Part shown: piece after piece, positions 1-5,865 of the stretch
How the letters are laid out: each line of letters begins with the position of its first letter
Numbering within the stretch: the first letter of the stretch is position 1
Assembly (NCBI GenBank): GCA_947177885.1
Contig: CAMWWF010000195.1
Location: 1-5,960, forward strand
Direction of reading: 5' to 3'
Source: an uncultured Lachnospiraceae bacterium
GTDB lineage: Bacteria; Bacillota_A; Clostridia; Lachnospirales; Lachnospiraceae
Length of the DNA stretch: 5,960 nt
Notes under the pieces: model-generated
The model's input: only the letters and a program-made list of their open reading frames with translations
What the model was told of the DNA's origin: nothing
The model's database searches: none
Position numbers and translations under genes: made by a program

Positions 1-51
1 ATACGAGATTCCTCTAAGTCTCTTGGGCTCGGAGATGTGTATAAGTTACAG
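1..51. other. Untrimmed Nextera P7/i7 adapter (artefact)
   Basis: The bases match, with about four substitutions, the end of the P7 oligo (ATACGAGAT at 1-9), an 8-base index (TCCTCTAA at 10-17), and the Nextera i7 read-primer and mosaic-end sequence (18-51), recognisable by GGGCTCGGAGATGTGTATAA at 25-44. The index is one base away from the reverse complement of the index found at the other end (GTAGAGGA, 5900-5907). This is library sequence and should be removed. It also means the gene starting at 52 is cut here and has no natural 5' end. The adapter match is from memory, but its length and the paired index make it very secure. Confidence 0.96.
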
Positions 52-566
52 ACATGCGGATGATCGGCGAGATGCAGAAGACTTTTGCTTCCTTTAAACC
101 CGGTAAAAGCAGTCTGAAAAATAAATTCCGCAAGACGGCGGAGAGCGGCAATGCCATAGGCATGTGGGTGCGGGAGAAGGAGGACTCCTGTTATATCTGT
201 AAGCAGTATAAGGATACGTATGCCAGGTATCTGGATACTTTTTTCTATCTCTGGAAGCAGGACGGGGAATTTCGGGAGAAGATAAAGGGAAGCAAGGGCT
301 TTTGTCTGTCCCATATGGGAGACCTCTGCGAAGCGGCGGATGGAAAGCTTGGGGATAAGGACAGGGAGATCTTTTATGAGACAGTGCTGCCCCTGATGGA
401 AGAGAACATGCAGCGCGTGGCGGAGGATGTGGCCTGGATGGTGGAAAAATTTGACTATAAAAATAAGGATGCGGACTGGAAAAACTCCAGGGATGCCATT
501 CAGCGTGGAATGCAGAAATTGAAGGGGGGATATCCTGCCGATCCCGCTTATAAAATGAGTAAATAG
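52..566 (+). CDS. DUF6062 family protein, 3' part (5' end missing)
   Basis: The open frame runs from the adapter junction to TAG at 564-566 and gives about 170 residues. I recognise it as the C-terminal part of a DUF6062-type protein, a family of unknown function common in Lachnospiraceae. Visible support is a CxxC pair (Cys46 and Cys49, counting from the ATG at 54), then the aromatic stretch ARYLDTFFYLWK, then FCLSH with Cys84 and His87. Together these form a plausible CxxC...CxxH metal site. The C-terminal part (VEKFDYKNKDADWKNSRDAI) is also family-like. From memory, full members carry an earlier copy of the Cys-rich unit, so roughly the first 60-80 residues are missing. The ATG at 54 lies two bases after the adapter with no ribosome site of its own, so it is probably an internal methionine. 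Function is unknown. Confidence 0.78.
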
Positions 567-618
567 GAAAATAGGGGTAACTGTTCGGAAGGTGCTTCCG
601 CGAGGCGCCGAAAGTTAC
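562..618 (-). terminator. Inverted repeat in convergent gap, possible TetR terminator
   Basis: The gap 567-690 holds no gene. Within it, GTAACT (577-582) pairs with AGTTAC (613-618), and after a one-base bulge TTCGG (584-588) pairs with CCGAA (608-612). A competing inner hairpin is CGGAAG-GTG-CTTCCG (586-600). Read on the minus strand, the outer stem is followed by a moderately T-rich stretch (CCCTATTTTCC). It could therefore end the TetR transcript about 75 bases beyond its stop codon. On the plus strand no T run follows, so it is a poor terminator for the DUF6062 gene. It may instead be an unrelated structured element or small repeat. Confidence 0.33.
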
Positions 619-690
619 AGATCGGTATGTCGGGTCGACAGTATGTGCATATGTGCGGTGAAAAGGGCAGAAAGCGTGTGGGTGCGGATG

Positions 691-1293
691 CTATCGATAT
701 ACCAGCTGCCTTACCATATCCAGATAGCTGCAGATTTCTTCATACAGCATTTCCGGTTGGAAGGAGGCGTCCTGAAAACGCTCCGTCATCAGTCCTTTGA
801 TCGTAAAATCCAGCATTTTGCAGAGCTTTCTGCCGTCTGTTCCCGGCGGGAGTGCGGAGAAATCCATCTGCCGGCAGATGGTGTCATAGGTATCCGTCAG
901 GATATTCCGCTTTGTCTCAATGGCAAGCAGCGCCTCACTTACATCCTCGGACATGGAGCGGTTCAGAAACTGCTGCATGTAGGGATAACCTCGCATGGCA
1001 TGCATGCGGGCGGCTTCGGTCTGTTTGAAAAGCAGAAACATGTCTGTTTCTTTGGGGTCCACATTGGATTTCAATTCCAGGTTTATATAGCGGACACTGT
1101 AGTCGTAGATAAACGTATAGGCTCCCAGCTTGCTCCCAAAGTAATGAAACAGCAGTCCCTTGCTGATGGCGGCTTCCTTTACGATATCGTCCGTGCTGGC
1201 ATGACGATACCCTTGAAGGGCAAATACCTTCAGGGCTGCATTGATCATTCTGTCCTGTTTTTCTTTTTTCAGATCAAAAAACTTGCTGTTCAT
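691..1293 (-). CDS. TetR/AcrR family transcriptional regulator
   Basis: This is a cytoplasmic one-component regulator of 200 residues, the usual size for the family. Its N-terminal part has the TetR_N form: a first helix around residues 12-28 (DRMINAALKVFALQGY), then the helix-turn-helix at about 33-53 (ASTDDIVKEAAISKGLLFHY followed by FGSK). The rest is an all-helical ligand and dimer domain with no recognisable ligand signature. I chose the ATG at 1293 because GGAGGA (1308-1303 on this strand) lies nine bases upstream. A longer reading from a TTG at 1329 is possible but lacks that support. The gene points away from the MBOAT operon and shares a 216-base control region with it, so it may regulate itself, the operon, or both. 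That role is inferred from position only. Confidence 0.9.
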   Translation of the reverse strand: MNSKFFDLKKEKQDRMINAALKVFALQGYRHASTDDIVKEAAISKGLLFHYFGSKLGAYTFIYDYSVRYINLELKSNVDPKETDMFLLFKQTEAARMHAMRGYPYMQQFLNRSMSEDVSEALLAIETKRNILTDTYDTICRQMDFSALPPGTDGRKLCKMLDFTIKGLMTERFQDASFQPEMLYEEICSYLDMVRQLVYR

Positions 1294-1302
1294 GGTCCGT
1301 AT

Positions 1303-1308
1303 TCCTCC
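1303..1308 (-). promoter_or_regulatory. Ribosome binding site deciding the TetR start
   Basis: On the minus strand this reads GGAGGA, close to the full anti-Shine-Dalgarno complement, nine bases before the ATG at 1293. It lies inside the longer reading that begins at TTG 1329, so it favours the shorter 200-residue protein. Confidence 0.7.
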
Positions 1309-1345
1309 AAACCGGATAACCTGTTCCAAACTTTTGATACACAGA

Positions 1346-1375
1346 GCCGCTTTCGTCGCGAAGCGGCACTTTTTT
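1346..1375 (+). terminator. GC-rich hairpin plus T run between divergent genes (terminator or operator)
   Basis: GCCGCTT (1346-1352) pairs with AAGCGGC (1361-1367) around an 8-base loop, followed by AC and TTTTTT (1370-1375). On the plus strand this has the form of an intrinsic terminator, yet no plus-strand gene ends nearby. It could stop plus-strand transcription running antisense through the TetR gene before it reaches the MBOAT operon. Alternatively, it lies where a TetR transcript from the candidate promoter at 1376-1403 would begin, so the palindrome could be an operator for self-repression. Confidence 0.5.
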
Positions 1376-1403
1376 ATCTTAACATAACCGGAATGATTTG
1401 CAA
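1376..1403 (-). promoter_or_regulatory. Candidate sigma-A promoter for the TetR gene
   Basis: On the minus strand TTGCAA (1403-1398) is a -35-like element and TAAGAT (1381-1376) a -10-like element, separated by 16 bases. Each matches four of six consensus positions. Transcription would begin near 1369, on the edge of the GC-rich palindrome, leaving a leader of about 75 bases. The surrounding DNA is AT-rich, so chance matches are possible. Confidence 0.35.
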
Positions 1404-1446
1404 TAATTTTGTAAAAAATTGTTAGGTAAAATTAAGAAAATTTTTG

Positions 1447-1475
1447 TTGTAATAGGACGGGTAAAACGATACTAT
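1447..1475 (+). promoter_or_regulatory. Candidate sigma-A promoter for the MBOAT operon
   Basis: TTGTAA (1447-1452) and TACTAT (1470-1475) are separated by 17 bases, each matching four of six consensus positions. The start site would fall near 1482, about 28 bases before the TTG start of the MBOAT gene. The octamer TATAGAAG occurs twice in tandem (1473-1480 and 1481-1488) across the expected start. It is the best-placed promoter in this region, but only a moderate match. Confidence 0.42.
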
Positions 1476-1509
1476 AGAAGTATAGAAGCGATGAAAGATG
1501 TGATAATTC

Positions 1510-2904
1510 TTGGGATTTAGCAGTATAGAATTCTTACTCTGTTTTCTGCCACTGTTTCTGCTTCTGTACGGTGTGACCCCCTGTTATATGAAAAATGCGG
1601 TGCTTTTTACAGGAAGCCTGGTTTTTTATGCTTTTGGGGAGCCGAAATATTTATGGCTGCTGATCGTATCGGTGTCAGTAAATTATTTTCTGGGGCTGCA
1701 TCTGGCAAGAGGGGCAAATTTAAAGGGTAAGGATAAAAAACAAAGGAAAAGAAAATTAGAATACAAAAGAAAGTTCCTGCTGGTGGTGGCTGTGGCGGGA
1801 AATATCGGTGTACTTGCAGTATTTAAGAGCGGAATCGGCGCGGGCGGGCTGCCTTTGGGCATCAGCTATTACACATTCCGGATCCTGTCTTATCTGATTG
1901 ATGTTTACAAGGGTGAAGAGAAGAAGGAGACCTCCTTTCTGCGGCTGGCCACATATGTTACCATGTTCCCCCAGCTGCTGTCCGGTCCCATTGCCGGTTA
2001 CGGGGAAGTTCGGAAGGCACTGTACAAAAGAGAATTTTCTGCGAAGAGCATACAGACCGGACTGCAGATCTTTACAATGGGTCTGGTCTTTAAGGTATTA
2101 TTGGCGGATCGCCTGGGGTTGTTGTGGAGAGAAGTTCAGATCACGGGATTTGAGAGTATTTCCACACCCCTTGCGTGGATTGCCGCCGTTGCCTATTCTA
2201 TGAATCTGTATTTTGACTTTTACGGATATTCTCTGATGGCTGTCGGCCTGGGGCAGATGTTAGGTTTCTCTCTGCCGTCGAACTTCAATAATCCCTACAT
2301 GGCAAGCTCCGTGAGACATTTTTACCGCAGATGGCACATGACGCTGGGACGGTGGTTCTGTCGTTATGTCTATATCCCTCTGGGCGGGAACCGGAAGGGT
2401 GAGTGGCGTACACTGCGCAATCTGCTGTGCGTGTGGCTGTTGACTGCGTTATGGCATGGCAGTACTCTGAACTTCCTGATCTGGGGAGTTATGCTCTGGG
2501 GGCTGATCGTCATGGAGAAACAGTTGGAGCGGCTGGGAGTGGGGAAGCTGTTTTCCCACGGCATCCTGAAAGCAGTGCCTCATCTCTATCTGTGGTTCGT
2601 GATCGTCATAAGCTGGATGTGCTTTGCCATTACGGATCTGTCCCAGCTGGGGACCTATCTGGGCAGAATGTTCGGCGTGGTGGAGGGTATCCGCGTCAGC
2701 ACAGGTGACTGGAAGAAAGCGCTGATGAATTACGGTGCATTGTTTGCGGTGGGAGGCTTTGCCTGCACGCCGGTGTTACAGAAGCTGTTTCGGAGGTTCA
2801 AGGACAGTCTGACGGGGATGCTTCTGTTGATCGCGCTTTTCTGGCTGTGTGTGTGGAGACTGGAGATTGAGGGACAGAATCCGTTTATGTATCTGAATTT
2901 TTAG
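1510..2904 (+). CDS. MBOAT family membrane O-acyltransferase (AlgI/PatA/DltB type)
   Basis: This is a polytopic membrane protein of 464 residues, normal for the family. Hydrophobic segments begin at once (residues 8-22, about 31-43, 47-62, 90-105) and continue to the C-terminus. Diagnostic features are FYAFGEPKYLWLL near 39-51, PQLLSGPIAGYGE before the central region, and RRWHMTLGRWFCRYVYIPLG with His276. Next is ALWHGSTLNFLIWG with the invariant putative catalytic His316, and the family-typical ending NPFMYLNF. In characterised relatives (AlgI, PatA, DltB) such proteins pass an acyl group across the membrane for an extracytoplasmic partner. The SGNH gene immediately downstream is the likely partner here. 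The start is TTG at 1510: in-frame TAA (1504-1506) and TGA (1501-1503) exclude anything earlier, and the next in-frame ATG would remove the conserved N-terminus. The ribosome site is weak. Whether the target is peptidoglycan, teichoic acid or an exopolysaccharide cannot be told from sequence. Confidence 0.93.
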   Translation: MGFSSIEFLLCFLPLFLLLYGVTPCYMKNAVLFTGSLVFYAFGEPKYLWLLIVSVSVNYFLGLHLARGANLKGKDKKQRKRKLEYKRKFLLVVAVAGNIGVLAVFKSGIGAGGLPLGISYYTFRILSYLIDVYKGEEKKETSFLRLATYVTMFPQLLSGPIAGYGEVRKALYKREFSAKSIQTGLQIFTMGLVFKVLLADRLGLLWREVQITGFESISTPLAWIAAVAYSMNLYFDFYGYSLMAVGLGQMLGFSLPSNFNNPYMASSVRHFYRRWHMTLGRWFCRYVYIPLGGNRKGEWRTLRNLLCVWLLTALWHGSTLNFLIWGVMLWGLIVMEKQLERLGVGKLFSHGILKAVPHLYLWFVIVISWMCFAITDLSQLGTYLGRMFGVVEGIRVSTGDWKKALMNYGALFAVGGFACTPVLQKLFRRFKDSLTGMLLLIALFWLCVWRLEIEGQNPFMYLNF

Positions 2905-2918
2905 TGGATAAGGAATAG

Positions 2919-4022
2919 GTGATAACCGTGAAATGGTGGAAAAAATGGAGATATATGATCTTTTGGGTCGCGGCGGGGATTATTTATCTGTCAGTGGTGG
3001 ATGAATGGCAGGTCTATGCAAAGCCGCTGGAGCAGGTTAAAACCTGGTATGAGGGTATCAAACAGGATTTTCGGCAGGCAGGTAACGTGGGAGAGGAAAG
3101 GGACTTGTGGAGTACAGTGTCGGGCACGGAGGGAACTACCGTATCCGGGGCGGAAGGATCCACCGTGTCAGGCACAGAGGGGATCCCGGCACCAGGAGCG
3201 GAAGAGACAGCTGCACCTGACGCAGCCGGCACAGATTCGCAGGAAGATGCGAGGGAGCCTGTACCGGATGCGGAGAACACAGTGGTATCAACCGTTGATG
3301 TCCTGACAGCACCGGAAACAGAGCTTCCGGGTCAGGAAGGCGGAACGGAGCTGCCGGAGGTATCTCCGGTGACATCAGAGCCCGGCGGAGTGGAGTATCA
3401 CACGGTGGAAGATGATTACTTTGCCGATGCCGTTTTTATAGGAGATTCCCGCACGGTGGGTATGTTCGAGTACGGCGGTCTGGAGAATACGGCTGACTTT
3501 TATGCGTCCACGGGACTGACCATTTATAAATTGTTTGACTCGGAAATTGTGGCTGTGGAGGGACAGAAGAAAAAGATATCGGTGGAGCAGGCGCTTACCC
3601 TGAATTCTTACGCCAAGATCTATCTCATGATCGGTATCAACGAGATGGGCACCGGAACTGTGGAGAGCTTTACCCAGGCATACAGGGAAGTGGTGGATCA
3701 TCTGCTGGAGCTGCAGCCGGATGCGATCCTGTATATTCAGGGGATCATAAAAGTGACTACGGAACGTTCCGGGCAGGGAGATTATATTAACAATGAGGGG
3801 ATAGAGGCGAGAAATGAGGCGCTTTCCCGGCTGGCGGATAATGAGCGGATCTTTTATCTGGATGTGAATCCCGAGATCTGTGATGAGACAGGCGGAATGG
3901 ATGCTTCCTATACCTTTGACGGAGTTCATCTGAAGGCTCAGTATATCGATATATGGAAGACTTACCTGAAAGAGCATGCCGTTGTCGTATCACCGGTTCC
4001 GGGAGAGAGTATGGATGATTGA
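2919..4022 (+). CDS. Membrane-anchored SGNH/GDSL-type protein, probable O-acetylation partner
   Basis: The product has 367 residues. A short basic, Trp-rich start is followed by one membrane segment (about 12-27, YMIFWVAAGIIYLSVV), then an extracellular linker (about 65-160) rich in Thr, Ser, Gly, Glu and Pro with an eight-residue repeat. The SGNH domain runs from about 165 to 352. Its blocks are visible: GDSRTVG with nucleophile Ser177, a Gly at 199 (STGLT), GINEMG with Asn241, and DGVHL with Asp334 and His337. The catalytic set is therefore intact. The gene begins 14 bases after the MBOAT stop, a pairing like PatA/PatB, so transfer or removal of acetyl groups on an outside glycan is the likely role. 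The start is GTG at 2919, with AGGA only four bases upstream. GTG at 2928, with AGGTGA five bases upstream, is about as likely and shortens the protein by three residues. Confidence 0.85.
   Translation: MITVKWWKKWRYMIFWVAAGIIYLSVVDEWQVYAKPLEQVKTWYEGIKQDFRQAGNVGEERDLWSTVSGTEGTTVSGAEGSTVSGTEGIPAPGAEETAAPDAAGTDSQEDAREPVPDAENTVVSTVDVLTAPETELPGQEGGTELPEVSPVTSEPGGVEYHTVEDDYFADAVFIGDSRTVGMFEYGGLENTADFYASTGLTIYKLFDSEIVAVEGQKKKISVEQALTLNSYAKIYLMIGINEMGTGTVESFTQAYREVVDHLLELQPDAILYIQGIIKVTTERSGQGDYINNEGIEARNEALSRLADNERIFYLDVNPEICDETGGMDASYTFDGVHLKAQYIDIWKTYLKEHAVVVSPVPGESMDD
3111..3206 (+). repeat. Degenerate 24-bp repeat coding an 8-residue linker unit
   Basis: Four consecutive 24-base units encode STVSGTEG (3111-3134), TTVSGAEG (3135-3158), STVSGTEG (3159-3182) and the diverged IPAPGAEE (3183-3206). 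Units one and three are identical as protein but differ in five of eight codons. The repeat lies in the spacer between the membrane anchor and the SGNH domain, and its Ser/Thr/Gly/Glu composition suits a flexible, wall-spanning linker. Confidence 0.8.
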
Positions 4023-4043
4023 GAAGCAGATGGAGATGGGATT

Positions 4044-5129
4044 ATGAGAGTAGTCGATATGCATTGCGATACGATTTATAAGCTGTTTTCTTTGCGGGAA
4101 CAGGGAAAAACGGAAGAGCTGCGTCGGAATGACCGTCATCTGGATCTTCTGCGTATGCGGGACAGCCACTATCTGCTCCAGAATTTTGCCATGTTTGTGG
4201 AATTGGACTGTGACGGAGATCCCTGGGAGCGGGTGTGTAAGCTGTACCGGTATTATCAGACGGAGCTGGAACGCAATCAGGACATTCTGGCGCCGGTATT
4301 GTGCTATGCGGATATTGCCGCCAATGAGGCGGCGGGAAAGATGTCTTCCATGTTGACGGTGGAGGAGGGCGCCGTCTGCAAGGGTGAGACAGAGAAGCTC
4401 CGAAAGCTTTATGAGATGGGCGTCCGGATGATCACGCTGACATGGAATTTTCCCAATGAGATCGGGTTTCCCAACTTTGACCGGGAGCTCGGGAAGAAAG
4501 CCTTGGAGGCAAAGGAGATCTGGGAGAAATGTGAGCCGGGCACTGCGGAATATGAGCAAAAACACAGGGAAGCACAGACGGCATTTGAAGCCTTTCATCA
4601 TACCTGTAATATTACCGGAGGATTGACGGAAAAGGGGAAAGAGATGGTGGCGGAAATGGAACGTCTGGGTATGATTCCCGATGTGTCCCATCTGTCGGAT
4701 GCGGGATTCTATGATGTGCTGTCTGTCACGGAGAAGCCCTTTGTGGCGAGTCATTCCAATGCAAGAAGCGTCTGCCCCTGTGTGCGCAATATGACGGATG
4801 ATATGATCCGGACACTCGCGGAGAGAGGCGGTGTCATGGGCCTTAACTATTGCGCGGATTTTCTGCAGGAGAAGCCGGTGGGCGTGGAAAATCACGGCAC
4901 GATCGAAGCGGTGGCGCGCCATGCAAAACACATTGCCAATGTGGGCGGCATTGCCGTTCTGGGACTGGGCAGCGATTTTGACGGTATCAGCACTTATGAG
5001 GAGATTCCCGGTGCGCAGGGAATGGAAGCCCTCTGGGAAGGAATGCGAAAGGCGGGATTTTCGGAAAGCCAGCTGGATATGATCTTTTACCGGAATGTCC
5101 TCAGAGTATATAAAGAAACGCTTGGATAA
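4044..5129 (+). CDS. Membrane dipeptidase family protein (peptidase M19)
   Basis: This is a zinc-dependent dipeptidase of 361 residues in the renal-dipeptidase family (M19), which cleaves dipeptides, including those with a D-residue at the second position. Metal-site residues are visible in order: HCD near the N-terminus (His7, Asp9), the bridging Glu in VEEGA (Glu107 or Glu108), His216 in DVSHLSDAGFYDV, and His237 in ASHSNAR, followed by the conserved GLGSDFDGI with Asp311. No signal peptide or membrane segment is seen, so it is probably cytoplasmic despite the family name. A charged stretch of roughly 35-45 residues (about 146-190) lies between NEIGFPN and GGLTEKG, longer than in the members I recall. 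The ATG at 4044 has GGAG eight bases upstream. The gene follows the SGNH stop by 21 bases and precedes a strong terminator, so it is the last gene of the operon. The exact substrate is unknown. Confidence 0.93.
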   Translation: MRVVDMHCDTIYKLFSLREQGKTEELRRNDRHLDLLRMRDSHYLLQNFAMFVELDCDGDPWERVCKLYRYYQTELERNQDILAPVLCYADIAANEAAGKMSSMLTVEEGAVCKGETEKLRKLYEMGVRMITLTWNFPNEIGFPNFDRELGKKALEAKEIWEKCEPGTAEYEQKHREAQTAFEAFHHTCNITGGLTEKGKEMVAEMERLGMIPDVSHLSDAGFYDVLSVTEKPFVASHSNARSVCPCVRNMTDDMIRTLAERGGVMGLNYCADFLQEKPVGVENHGTIEAVARHAKHIANVGGIAVLGLGSDFDGISTYEEIPGAQGMEALWEGMRKAGFSESQLDMIFYRNVLRVYKETLG

Positions 5130-5139
5130 GCGTTATTTC

Positions 5140-5173
5140 GGGTTTCGTCGGAGGACGGAACCCTTTCCTTTTT
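5140..5173 (+). terminator. Intrinsic terminator of the MBOAT-SGNH-dipeptidase operon
   Basis: GGGTTTCGTC (5140-5149) pairs over ten positions with GACGGAACCC (5154-5163), with a single G-U pair, around a GGAG loop. TTTCCTTTTT (5164-5173) follows directly. It begins 11 bases after the dipeptidase stop codon and is the clearest regulatory signal in the window. Confidence 0.92.
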
Positions 5174-5196
5174 CAGGGAAGATATCTTCTGGATGG

Positions 5197-5257
5197 ATAT
5201 TTTCGGTGGATATTTTTCGGAAAAATACCGAAGGATATTGATATTTTTCCGAAAAAA
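5197..5257 (+). promoter_or_regulatory. Phased AT-rich palindromes, candidate operator
   Basis: A near-perfect palindrome, TATTTTTCGGAAAAATA, occupies 5211-5227. A second copy, TATTTTTCCGAAAAAA, begins at 5242, exactly 31 bases further on, about three helical turns. A partial copy (ATATTTTCGG) sits at 5197-5206. In addition, CGGAAAAATA (5218-5227) and TATTTTTCCG (5242-5251) form a perfect 10-bp inverted repeat. The second palindrome overlaps the last two bases of the -35 element and fills most of the spacer of the promoter at 5238-5267, a position where a bound dimer would block polymerase. No regulator can be named. Confidence 0.5.
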
Positions 5258-5267
5258 GCGGTATAAT
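5238..5267 (+). promoter_or_regulatory. Strong sigma-A promoter before the AAA/PDDEXK remnant
   Basis: TTGATA (5238-5243, five of six) and TATAAT (5262-5267, perfect) are separated by 18 bases. Transcription should begin near 5274. The predicted leader is only about 18 bases and carries AAAGGAA (5274-5280), a possible ribosome site for the ATG at 5292. This is the best promoter match in the window. It also rules out the in-frame ATG at 5193, which lies upstream of the expected transcript. Confidence 0.75.
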
Positions 5268-5291
5268 ATCCGTAAAGGAAAAGCTGAGCGG

Positions 5292-5865
5292 ATGAAGAAG
5301 CATATATATATGCTGGGAGCGTATCATGCGGAAGCTTCTTACGGGGAAGTGTGCGAGTGGTATGACGGCTATCTTTTCGGAACAACGGAAATCTTTAACC
5401 CATGGTCCGTGATCAGCTATATTTCCAGAAAATGCGTACCTCAGGCGTACTGGATCAATACCGGAAGAAACGAGATCCTGGACGAGGTGCTGAATTTGGC
5501 GGCACCGGACATGCTGGAGAAATTGGAAGAGCTTTTGCAGGGAGGGAAGGTCATAGCCCGGATCGATATGAATGTGATCTATCCTTCCTTGAAAGAGGAT
5601 CCTTCCAATATCTACAGTTATCTACAGTCTGCTTCTGGCCGCGGGATACCTCAAGGCTGTGAAGAGATATATGCAGCCTACCGGTGCCTATATATGTCAG
5701 ATCGCAATTCCAAATAAGGAGATCAGCGCCGTTTACAGAAATGAGATCCTGAATCACCTGATCAGGTGCGGCGCGGTGAAACGGTCATCTGCGGAGAAGA
5801 TAGTGGAAAGCTTATACGAAGTGGATCAGAGAAAGCTGCAGGATGCATTGACGGAATACATAGAC
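5292..5865 (+). pseudogene. AAA-ATPase-like/PDDEXK_9 family remnant, frameshifted and truncated
   Basis: The reading from ATG 5292 enters the family's middle region almost at once: EVCEWYDGYLFG, then TEIFNPWSVISYI, QAYWINTGRN and further matching sequence to about 5608. This corresponds to proteins with an N-terminal AAA-ATPase-like domain and a C-terminal PD-(D/E)XK nuclease-like domain (formerly DUF1703), often multicopy in gut Firmicutes and of unknown function. The ATPase half, including its Walker A motif, is absent. At 5609-5628 a 10-bp tandem duplication shifts the frame, and the original frame stops at 5717. With one copy removed, the family-like SLLLAAGYLK appears and the frame stays open (PTGAYICQIAIPNKEISAVY and onward) to the adapter at 5866. 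The nuclease core would lie beyond the contig. Either a decaying gene copy or, for the frameshift alone, an assembly error fits. Confidence 0.75.
5609..5628 (+). repeat. 10-bp tandem duplication causing a frameshift
   Basis: TATCTACAGT occurs twice in direct succession (5609-5618 and 5619-5628). Deleting one copy joins AAT ATC TAC AGT to CTG CTT CTG, restoring N-I-Y-S-L-L-L-A-A-G-Y-L-K, which fits the protein family. Ten is not a multiple of three, so the extra copy alone explains the break. Confidence 0.9.

Noticed and set aside
54..56. ATG as the natural start of the DUF6062-like gene
   Set aside because: It lies two bases after the adapter, has no ribosome site in genomic sequence, and the family normally has more N-terminal sequence.
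592..1425. Plus-strand reading frame of 277 codons over the TetR gene
   Set aside because: It is antisense to a well-supported TetR protein, has no family features or ribosome site, and runs through the hairpin and promoter region.
3375..3977. Antisense reading frame of 200 codons over the SGNH domain
   Set aside because: The opposite strand carries intact SGNH catalytic blocks; the antisense product shows no recognisable motif.
3990..4931. Long antisense reading frame (313 codons) opposite the dipeptidase gene
   Set aside because: It runs entirely opposite a gene with clear M19 motifs, shows no recognisable domain, and its His/Arg/Leu-rich composition is typical of an antisense shadow.
5193..5291. 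In-frame upstream start (ATG 5193) for the AAA/PDDEXK remnant
   Set aside because: It precedes the strong promoter, so the expected transcript starts downstream of it, and the 33 extra residues have no family match.
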